A stretch of 9,240 nucleotides of DNA. Source: Candidatus Anaerobutyricum stercoripullorum. Lineage in GTDB: Bacteria; Bacillota; Clostridia; Lachnospirales; Lachnospiraceae. Position 1 is the stretch's first letter. Each line of letters begins with the position of its first letter. Position numbers and translations under genes: made by a program. The notes under the pieces were generated by a model. The model ran no database searches. It was not told the DNA's origin and saw only the letters and a program-made list of their open reading frames with translations. Below, piece after piece: positions 1-5,737 of this stretch. The stretch covers positions 1 to 9,240 of the forward strand of contig DXEQ01000104.1 in the NCBI GenBank assembly GCA_019114885.1. Direction: 5' to 3'.

Positions 1-329
1 CCTACGGCAGGACACAGGAAGCGGTCAGGAGACTGATCGACTACTGCATCGAGCATAACATTTTGAAGGACTACCTGACAAGTCGGGCGGAGGAGGTGAC
101 GAGCATGCTGGAAGTGATCTTTGATGATACCATCCACAGAAAGAAGATGTTGGAGGAAGCGGAAGCACGGGGTGAAGTTCACGGTGAAAAGCGAGGCATC
201 GCAAAAAAGACTCGTGAGACGGTTCTCCGGTTACACCGTATGCACTATGATACCGACACGATCGCCGAGATCGTGGATGTGCCAGTCCGGCAGGTCGAGG
301 AATGGCTGTCGGCGGAGTTGGCCTTATGA
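1..329 (+). CDS. C-terminal part of an Rpn/PD-(D/E)XK-type transposase-like protein (5' truncated by window edge)
   Basis: The reading frame is open from the first bases of the window (YGRTQEAVRRLIDYCIEHNI...) to the TGA at 327-329, so the TTG at 63 is an internal codon and not the start. The visible 108 or so residues match, by recall, the C-terminal tail of the Rpn / PDDEXK-type 'putative transposase' family that is numerous in clostridial genomes. That tail has a 'C-I-E-x-N-I-L-K-D-Y-L' segment, a segment ending in 'EVIFDDT', a charged Glu/Gly/Lys-rich stretch (EARGEVHGEKRG), and a final helix-turn-helix-like segment (DTDTIAEIVDVPVRQVEEWL). The nuclease core (D...ExK) would lie upstream and is not visible, so activity cannot be judged. 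Family members are linked to RecA-independent recombination (Rpn proteins of E. coli). The gene is unrelated to the downstream operon, and its own terminator follows. Confidence 0.7.
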   Translation, partial: YGRTQEAVRRLIDYCIEHNILKDYLTSRAEEVTSMLEVIFDDTIHRKKMLEEAEARGEVHGEKRGIAKKTRETVLRLHRMHYDTDTIAEIVDVPVRQVEEWLSAELAL

Positions 330-357
330 TGTTTTGAGATACAGAAGCATATGTACG

Positions 358-392
358 CAGGGACGGGAGTCATCTCCTGTCTCTGTTTTTTT
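358..392 (+). terminator. Intrinsic terminator after the Rpn-like gene
   Basis: A 12-bp stem (left arm 358-369, right arm 374-385) has a TCAT loop and only two G-T wobbles. It is followed directly by seven T (386-392). It sits 29 bases after the stop codon of the Rpn-like gene and separates it from the regulator promoter. Confidence 0.85.
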
Positions 393-422
393 GCTTTCAG
401 AAATTTTTTTAAATTTTTTTCA

Positions 423-478
423 GAAAATGTGTCACACTTTGCCGTCTAAAATGGTTTATTATATAGTACCACATTTTC
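423..478. promoter_or_regulatory. Inverted repeat GAAAATGTG ... CACATTTTC flanking the regulator promoter (candidate operator)
   Basis: GAAAATGTG at 423-431 is the exact reverse complement of CACATTTTC at 470-478, and the two arms are 38 bp apart. The left arm lies just upstream of the -35 hexamer. The right arm begins 2 bases after the -10 hexamer, overlapping the expected transcription start. Arms placed on both sides of a promoter would suit autorepression by the DeoR-family protein encoded next, which is an inference. The same word recurs in the other control region of the window (9009-9028). Confidence 0.45.
439..467 (+). promoter_or_regulatory. Sigma-A-type promoter of the DeoR-family regulator
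   Basis: TTGCCG at 439-444 (4 of 6 matches to TTGACA) and TATAGT at 462-467 (5 of 6 to TATAAT) are separated by the optimal 17 bp. Long T and A runs at about 402-420 could act as an UP-like or bent element. Transcription would start near 474, giving a leader of roughly 75 bases that shows no clear structure and ends in a strong ribosome binding site (AACGGAGG, ending at 544). Confidence 0.65.
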
Positions 479-550
479 GGTTTTTCATGATATGATGATA
501 CAGGAGATAAACAGCCAGAATAATTATCACAAAATGAACGGAGGTCAATT

Positions 551-1318
551 GTGTTAAGTGCAGACAGACAACGTATTATTATAGATCAGCTTTATCAGAA
601 TGGTTCCGTCAGGGTCTCGGATATGAGCCGCCAGCTGGGGGTTCACGAGGAGACGATCCGGCGGGATCTCAAAGCTCTGGCGCAGAAGTGGGAGATTGAC
701 ATCGTCTATGGCGGCGCAGTGTTGAAGAATCAGATCACCTCCCCGTCCGTGCAGGAGATCAATATGCAGATGAAGCGAAGTGAGAATTACGAGGAGAAGC
801 AGCTGGTCGCGAGAAAGGCGGCCGCTCTGATCGAGCCGGGTGAGACCATCGGCATCAATTCGGGCAGTACGGTGGAGTATATTCTCGATTATCTGGAGGA
901 CAAGGCGCCGTTAAATATTGTCACCTTAAATGTACATATCGCTTCCAAGGCGATTCTGCTGGACGGCGTGGACGTCTATATCCCCGGCGGGCCAATCCGG
1001 GCCAAATCCGGCTCCGTCATCGGAGTCGAAGCATCGGATTTTGTCCGCTCCTTCACCATCGACAAATGTTTCTGCGGCGTCTCCGCCGTCAATTTGAGCA
1101 AGGGAATCTGTCATCCCAACTATGAGGAGATTGACGGCAACAAGGCGATGGTCGCCGCATCCAGACAGTGCTACATCGTCTCCGATTCCAGCAAAATGAA
1201 CCAGAACGCACCGTTTAAGATGATCGATCTGTCCGATGTGGATGGCTTTGTTGTGGACGCGCATTTTCCAAAAGAATATCAGGAATATATGGAGATGCAT
1301 GGGATTGAAGTGATATAG
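551..1318 (+). CDS. DeoR/GlpR-family transcriptional regulator
   Basis: This 255-aa protein has the usual DeoR-family length and layout. An N-terminal winged helix-turn-helix (about residues 5-57) contains the recognition segment VSDMSRQLGVHEETIRRDLK. A C-terminal sugar-phosphate-binding DeoRC domain (about 75-235) carries the family landmarks GINSGST (101-107), GGPIR (146-150), DKCFCGVSAV (171-180) and the SDSSK segment (211-215). The start is GTG at 551, 6 bases after GGAGG. Proteins of this family generally repress a nearby catabolic operon and release DNA on binding a phosphorylated intermediate. Here the only candidate operon is the convergent glp-like one at 1381-8798, so it probably responds to the phosphorylated product of that kinase (inference). 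It has its own promoter at 439-467. I do not assign the name glpR because the substrate of the operon is in doubt. Confidence 0.93.
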   Translation: MLSADRQRIIIDQLYQNGSVRVSDMSRQLGVHEETIRRDLKALAQKWEIDIVYGGAVLKNQITSPSVQEINMQMKRSENYEEKQLVARKAAALIEPGETIGINSGSTVEYILDYLEDKAPLNIVTLNVHIASKAILLDGVDVYIPGGPIRAKSGSVIGVEASDFVRSFTIDKCFCGVSAVNLSKGICHPNYEEIDGNKAMVAASRQCYIVSDSSKMNQNAPFKMIDLSDVDGFVVDAHFPKEYQEYMEMHGIEVI

Positions 1319-1321
1319 GGA

Positions 1322-1365
1322 AGGGACAGACGACGGCATGGGTGCTTCCGCCGTCGTCTGTCCCT
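1322..1365. terminator. Perfect hairpin between convergent genes (bidirectional terminator)
   Basis: The arms 1322-1337 and 1350-1365 are perfectly complementary over 16 bp (AGGGACAGACGACGGC and its complement), with a 12-base loop. The hairpin starts 4 bases after the regulator's TGATATAG-type end and stops 15 bases before the stop codon of the convergent operon, so it can serve both transcripts. Neither side has a T run, so it may work as a transcript 3'-end stabiliser or need a factor, rather than being a standard intrinsic terminator. Confidence 0.7.
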
Positions 1366-1380
1366 CTCAGATCAAAAGTT

Positions 1381-2583
1381 CTATCGTATCACATCCAGAT
1401 AGTAGACCATCTTCTTTTCCGGATATCCGTGATGAAGAAGCGCCTGCCACGCAAATGGGTCGCAGACCAGCAGCCGTCCGAAGGCAGTTTCCCCAATCAG
1501 CGCAAGACTGTCGGCATAGATCTGCTCTTCCAGTGCCCGCTGCCCGGCAATGCCTGCCGGTTTTTCATCCTGTTGTCCGGCGGATGCGTTTTGTGCGGCG
1601 GTTTCTTCCCCGGCGGTGATCTGCGCCAGCGTATGGTATTCCGCGCACAGCGGCGGCGTCCAGATGCCGACCACGTTGCGGCGTTTGTCACCGTCCACCT
1701 CCGGCAGGAATTCCGGCGCCCTTGGGAGCGGTTCTTCCTCTGTGTTCGCCAGCAGGGCGTTCAGAGCCGCGTCTTTGCGCAGATAACGGGTAAAGAAGCT
1801 GCCTCCGTACAGATATGCATTTTCTGTGTCAAACCCCTGCGCCAGATCAAGGATGGAGAGGAACTCGATATCCGTTTCCAGTCCCAGCCAGCGGAGCAGT
1901 GCCGTGAAAATGTACTGGCTCTGTCCGGTGAGGGTGATCATCCTTGTGATTCCCTTCGCCTTCCATCCGGCCAGCAGTTCTTTGATGACTGCCGTTCCCT
2001 CGTCGATACAGCCGCCGGCCAGCAGATCGAATCCGGTAAAATATGGCCCGAAGGCTGCAATCTCCATCCCCCTCTTTTTAAGAAATGTACCAACCCTCTC
2101 CCGGCTTCCCGCCGCACAGGAAAAGGTCTCTTCATCCAGAAGCAGTCCGGTATGGCTGCTTTCATTCAGCGGCAGCGCCTGCGCCCAGGCATCGACCTTC
2201 TTTTCGTCGTGGGTTCTGATCACAGCTGCGGCAGCGGCTTCTTTTAAAGCGGCAATCTCTTCTTTATAGAAGCCTTTCTGATAAAATAACTCCCGCCCCA
2301 GCATCACCGTGAGGATATAACCGTTCGGGTCCTCGCCGAAATTCTGCCAGCGTTCGCCCTGTCCGGAGAGGATCGGGGCAAAGACCATGTCCGCGCCGTA
2401 CTGACTGGCCGGCAGTTCTCCCTTATGGACCGCCCGGATGATCTGCGCTGTCCGGGACGGATAGTGTTTCATCTCTCTTGTCGCGATGTATTCCGGCGCG
2501 TAAGATATCCCCTGGTCCATATGAATCACCTGATGCGTCAGGATATCCAGCATCTCCGGATTTTCAAATGATAATTTTCTCAT
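1381..2583 (-). CDS. HdrD/GlcF-like CCG-domain protein that appears to lack its cysteines; function unknown
   Basis: Last gene of the operon, 400 aa. I do not recognise it as a named protein. Its middle part reads like the CCG domain of iron-sulfur glycolate-oxidase/heterodisulfide-reductase D partners: 'ERVGTFLKKRGMEIAAFGPYF' (161-182), a helix, 'GITRMITLTGQSQYIFTALL' (211-230), then 'AYLYGGSFFTRYL' (256-268). These segments line up with the TCCG, DCPTCG and HDPCHLGR motifs of that family, but at each place the cysteines are replaced. Only four scattered Cys exist (156, 191, 313, 374). A polar low-complexity stretch (about 322-350) precedes a conserved-looking C-terminus (YADSLALIG...VCDPFAWQALL). 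No signal peptide or membrane segment is visible. The ATG at 2583 is preceded by AAAGGAGAG at good spacing. The gene lies 44 bp after the AGPS-like FAD oxidoreductase, the usual position of a GlcF-type partner, so it may be a structural or electron-inert subunit of that enzyme. The fold assignment is my inference from aligned motifs. Confidence 0.6.
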   Translation of the reverse strand: MRKLSFENPEMLDILTHQVIHMDQGISYAPEYIATREMKHYPSRTAQIIRAVHKGELPASQYGADMVFAPILSGQGERWQNFGEDPNGYILTVMLGRELFYQKGFYKEEIAALKEAAAAAVIRTHDEKKVDAWAQALPLNESSHTGLLLDEETFSCAAGSRERVGTFLKKRGMEIAAFGPYFTGFDLLAGGCIDEGTAVIKELLAGWKAKGITRMITLTGQSQYIFTALLRWLGLETDIEFLSILDLAQGFDTENAYLYGGSFFTRYLRKDAALNALLANTEEEPLPRAPEFLPEVDGDKRRNVVGIWTPPLCAEYHTLAQITAGEETAAQNASAGQQDEKPAGIAGQRALEEQIYADSLALIGETAFGRLLVCDPFAWQALLHHGYPEKKMVYYLDVIR

Positions 2584-2627
2584 AAGTCAATCTCTCCTTT
2601 ATCCACAATCAATGCAGGCTCCGTTTC

Positions 2628-4037
2628 TTACAGACCAAGGACGCCCTTGTTCAGGATTCCGTTCGGGTCCATGGCGTCTTTTATCACTTTCATGATGTAC
2701 ATGCCCGCCTCGCCATGTTCTTCTTTCATGTACTCTGCCTTTGCGGTACCCACCCCGTGGTGATGCGATACATTTCCGCCGTATTTGAGGCTGGTACGGA
2801 TGGCAGTGTCCAGACATTCCAGATATTTTTCCTCTCCGGTCTTATCATCTCCGCCGGTTTTGGCGTGGAAGATCACATAGACGCTGGCGCCGTTATGATA
2901 GACATGGGAGAAATGGCAGTCCACCACCGTACAGATTGGTTCCAGTGCCCTGCGCATCTCCCGCCATACATTTTCTATGCAGTCCCACGGCGCCGCCACC
3001 TCGATGGCGTCTGCCGTGCCGCCGCGAATGGCGTCGTAATCCAGCATCTTTTTGGTGGAGAACCTGGTCGCCAGCCATTCTCTGGCCGCCTTCTCTCCTT
3101 TATAGCGTCCGTTATTACCAAGACAGATCTCCTTTGTCATCCGGGCCTCCAGTTCGGACATCTCCCGATTGCCCTCAAAAATGAGAATAAGCAGGGTAAA
3201 CCCTTTTTCATAACCGTACACGGCAATCTTCGGCACCGCTTCCACCTCGTCATAGAGCCGCACCACCGCCGGGCGCAGCCCTTTGTGGATCACGTTGCGG
3301 ATGGCCGACAGTCCATCATGAGTCGACGGGAAGGTATACGCCTGGAACACTCTTGCCTCCGCGATCGGATAGATCTTCATCTCCACACCGGTGATGATGC
3401 CGTAGACGCCCTCGCTTCCCAGAAAGAGCTGATTGAGCTCCGGTCCCGTGGAACGCTTCGGCGCCAGATGGGCGTGGAAGATCTGTCCGTCCGGCAGCAC
3501 CGCATCCACCGCCGTGACCATATCGTCCATCTTTCCGTATTTGGTGGAAAATGTACCGATGGCCCGGGTGGCGGTCATGCCGCCCAGACAGGCGCTCTGG
3601 AAAGACTGCGGATACTGCCCGCAGGTGTAGCCGTGTTCGTTTAAGAGATTTTCAAATTCCGCGCCGGTCAGTCCCGCGCCGCCTTTTGCCGTCCCATTTA
3701 CCGTGTTGATGGAAAAGTCCGTCAGCCGCTTTACATTGAGGATGATCTCCCCGTGATACGGGATGGACCCTCCCACGATGCCGCTGCCGCCGGCATAAGG
3801 GATGATTCCCACATGATATTCGTTGGCCAGCTTCATGATGGAGGCAATCTCCTCCTCATCGGCCGGGGAAAGCACCGCCCTTGTGAGATACGGGTATTCT
3901 CCTTGCAGCAGCCATTTATATTCTCTCGGATAGCAGCCGTGAGAGTAGATCAGACATTCCTCCGGCTGCGTTGCGATATGGGTATCGGGGCAGTCTCTCT
4001 CCACTGCCGCCAGAAATTCTTTCCATTTTTCATTCAT
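2628..4037 (-). CDS. FAD-binding oxidoreductase of the alkyldihydroxyacetonephosphate synthase (AGPS)-like / GlcD group
   Basis: 469 aa, the usual length of the family. The N-terminal FAD-binding domain of the VAO type (about residues 45-225) has the PP-loop-like PYAGGSGIVGG (80-90), a FAD contact region GMTATRAIGTFSTKYGKM (153-170) and LFLGSEGVYGIIT (204-216). The C-terminal FAD-oxidase domain (about 230-469) carries two segments very close to animal AGPS as I recall it: SHVYHNGASVYVIF (377-390) and the triple-His motif SHHHGVG (424-430), followed by the usual ending DPNGILNKGVLGL. AGPS exchanges the acyl group of acyl-DHAP for a fatty alcohol, while related members are D-lactate or glycolate dehydrogenases. 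The HHHG motif favours the AGPS-like branch, but the bacterial substrate is unknown. The start is ATG at 4037, 3 bases after the upstream stop, with AGAAAGGA inside the end of the upstream gene. Being in an operon that should make a DHAP-type ketone fits an enzyme acting on C1 of a DHAP derivative (inference). Confidence 0.85.
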   Translation of the reverse strand: MNEKWKEFLAAVERDCPDTHIATQPEECLIYSHGCYPREYKWLLQGEYPYLTRAVLSPADEEEIASIMKLANEYHVGIIPYAGGSGIVGGSIPYHGEIILNVKRLTDFSINTVNGTAKGGAGLTGAEFENLLNEHGYTCGQYPQSFQSACLGGMTATRAIGTFSTKYGKMDDMVTAVDAVLPDGQIFHAHLAPKRSTGPELNQLFLGSEGVYGIITGVEMKIYPIAEARVFQAYTFPSTHDGLSAIRNVIHKGLRPAVVRLYDEVEAVPKIAVYGYEKGFTLLILIFEGNREMSELEARMTKEICLGNNGRYKGEKAAREWLATRFSTKKMLDYDAIRGGTADAIEVAAPWDCIENVWREMRRALEPICTVVDCHFSHVYHNGASVYVIFHAKTGGDDKTGEEKYLECLDTAIRTSLKYGGNVSHHHGVGTAKAEYMKEEHGEAGMYIMKVIKDAMDPNGILNKGVLGL

Positions 4038-4040
4038 GAT

Positions 4041-4403
4041 TCAGTCCGTCCTTTCTGCGTCTCGCGCCGCCAGTACATTCACTCCGGTGCCCAGAATATT
4101 TTCCACGATCACATCGTGAAGATGCACCGGAGCCTCCACCTTGATCGTATAAAGCCAGTCCAGGCAGTCCGGAAGCTTTTCCTTTGGCACCGGGCCGCTG
4201 CTGACCACCGGCAGGCTCCGGATATTGCCTCCCTCCAGCTTCACCGTGGTGGTGAGCATCCGTTTCGGGTGCAGATATTCATTCTTTCCGTACTCTTCCC
4301 CCCGCACGCAGCGGTTTCCGCTGACCGTCACTCTGCCGTCTTCCTCTTCCACGACCAGATCGCAGCTTCTCGGGCAGACGATACAGGTATAGTAGTTCTT
4401 CAT
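4041..4403 (-). CDS. DUF1667 family four-cysteine protein, partner of the glp-type flavoenzymes
   Basis: This 120-aa protein begins MKNYYTCIVCPRSCDL. Cys7, Cys10, Cys14 and Cys32 (CxxCxxxC...C) form a likely metal site, iron-sulfur or zinc, in the first third. The rest (VTVSGNRCVRGEEYGKNEYLHPKRMLTTTV, then a segment rich in VPVSSGPVPKEKL) is typical of DUF1667 proteins, which in clostridia regularly follow the GlpA-like and NAD/FAD oxidoreductase genes. It probably completes the electron-transfer complex of the anaerobic dehydrogenase, as GlpC does in E. coli although it is unrelated in sequence (inference). The start was placed at the ATG at 4401-4403, which overlaps the upstream TGA as ATGA. 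A longer open frame to 4616 exists, but its extra N-terminus is unlike the family and lies inside the upstream gene. Its own stop is 3 bases from the next start, so translation is coupled on both sides. Confidence 0.85.
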   Translation of the reverse strand: MKNYYTCIVCPRSCDLVVEEEDGRVTVSGNRCVRGEEYGKNEYLHPKRMLTTTVKLEGGNIRSLPVVSSGPVPKEKLPDCLDWLYTIKVEAPVHLHDVIVENILGTGVNVLAARDAERTD

Positions 4404-5737
4404 TCTGTCTGCGCCTCCTTCCCTTCCATGACGATGTCTCCCGCATACTCTTTCTTCCAGTCCACTGTCATGGAGATCATCTCCGGCGGATTCGCCACCG
4501 GCAGCCGCATGGTCTTTATCTCTCTGCCGCCGCAGGTCAGCCGGATGACCGGCCGCTCCATGGAGCGCTTCACCCGCATATAGAAGGTGATGGTTCCGTC
4601 CTCCGGGCGGATACACTGCGGAAGGGTGAAAGAAATGTTTTCTCCCGGTGTGACCGGCAGCGGTTGATCCGAGACAGTTTCCGCCAGCTGTTTTCTTCTT
4701 CCGGCAGTCTCCTCCACTCCCTGCGCTTTGTCCGCAGCCGACACACTGCCAGCCTGCTCCTGCGCTTTGATATACCGGGCGGCGCCGCAGGCTGCAATCT
4801 TTCCTGTCTTTGACACATAATCCACCAGATCGAAGACTGCCGATACATTTCCTGCCGCGAAGATGCCCGGGATGGACGTCTCCATGTACTGATCCACCTC
4901 CGGCCCCTTTGTCGCCGGATACAGCCGGATGCCGGCGTGGCGGCTCAGCTCATTTTCCGGGATGAGTCCCACGGACAGCACCAGAAGATCACAGGAAATG
5001 TACCGCTCCGTTCCGGCGATCGGTTTCCGGTTCTCGTCTACCTTCGCCACGGTGACGCCGGTGAGCCGCTTCTTCCCGTGGACGCGCACCACGGTGGTGA
5101 ACAGATGCAGTGGAATCCCGTAGTCATCCAGACACTGTACCTTATTGCGGCGCAGTCCGCCCAGATGCGGCATCACTTCGTAGACGCCTTCCACTTCCAT
5201 ATGCTCCAGCGTCATCCGTCTCGCCATGATCATACCGATATCGCCGGAGCCCAGAATAACCGCTTTCTTTCCCGGTTTAAATCCCTGCACATTGATATAC
5301 TTCTGCACCGCTCCGGCTGTCAGCACGCCCGCCGGGCGGGTGCCCAGGATTCCCACCTGCGGTCTCGTCCTCTCCCGGCATCCCATGGCCAGGATCATGG
5401 CCTTTGCCTGCCAGCAGAGTACGCCGTCTTTCTGGCTGACCGCATAGATCTCTTTTTCCGGCGTGATCTCCAGCACCATGGTATCTGTGTGTATCTCAAT
5501 ATCTGTTTCCTTTACCATGTGGACATAGCGCTGCGCATATTCGCAGCCGGAAAGCTGCCTGCCGAACCGGATCAGACCAAACCCGTCATGGATGCACTGA
5601 TTCAGTATGCCGCCCAGCTCCCTGTCTCTCTCTATGAGAACGACCTTATCAAGTCCTTCCTTCTTTGCCTGTAATGCTGCGGCAAGGCCGGCAGGTCCGC
5701 CGCCGATCACAGCAACGTCAATCGGAATCTTTTTCAT
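4400..5737 (-). CDS. NAD(P)/FAD-dependent oxidoreductase (GlpB/HcnB-like position and type)
   Basis: 445 aa, two-dinucleotide-domain flavoprotein. The N-terminal FAD Rossmann motif is VIGGGPAG (10-17), followed by ERDRELGGILNQCIHDGFG (36-54), which is characteristic of the group related to HcnB and the sarcosine oxidase alpha subunit. The second Rossmann motif for NAD(P) is ILGSGDIG (161-168). The C-terminal FAD motif is GIFAAGNVSAVFDLVDYVS (291-309). There is no CxxC disulfide, so it is not a thioredoxin reductase. An Ala/Glu-rich linker (about 325-362) leads to a beta-rich C-terminal domain of about 80 residues (ISFTLPQ...ITFYMRV...) that clostridial members also carry. It probably passes electrons between the GlpA-like dehydrogenase and NAD or another carrier in the cytoplasm. 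The ATG start overlaps the upstream TGA by 4 bp (ATGA) and is preceded by GGTGGGAG. Its end overlaps the DUF1667 gene in the same way. Confidence 0.88.
   Translation of the reverse strand: MKKIPIDVAVIGGGPAGLAAALQAKKEGLDKVVLIERDRELGGILNQCIHDGFGLIRFGRQLSGCEYAQRYVHMVKETDIEIHTDTMVLEITPEKEIYAVSQKDGVLCWQAKAMILAMGCRERTRPQVGILGTRPAGVLTAGAVQKYINVQGFKPGKKAVILGSGDIGMIMARRMTLEHMEVEGVYEVMPHLGGLRRNKVQCLDDYGIPLHLFTTVVRVHGKKRLTGVTVAKVDENRKPIAGTERYISCDLLVLSVGLIPENELSRHAGIRLYPATKGPEVDQYMETSIPGIFAAGNVSAVFDLVDYVSKTGKIAACGAARYIKAQEQAGSVSAADKAQGVEETAGRRKQLAETVSDQPLPVTPGENISFTLPQCIRPEDGTITFYMRVKRSMERPVIRLTCGGREIKTMRLPVANPPEMISMTVDWKKEYAGDIVMEGKEAQTE

Noticed and set aside
63..329. TTG at 63 as a true start of an 88-aa gene
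   Set aside because: The frame is open to the left edge and the residues before it (YGRTQEAVRRLIDYCIEHN) fit the same family, so the gene is simply cut by the window.
4404..4616. Upstream extension of the DUF1667 frame
   Set aside because: It overlaps the NAD/FAD oxidoreductase gene by more than 200 bases and encodes a low-quality His/Arg/Gly-rich sequence, while the ATG at 4403 gives the expected family N-terminus and an ATGA overlap.
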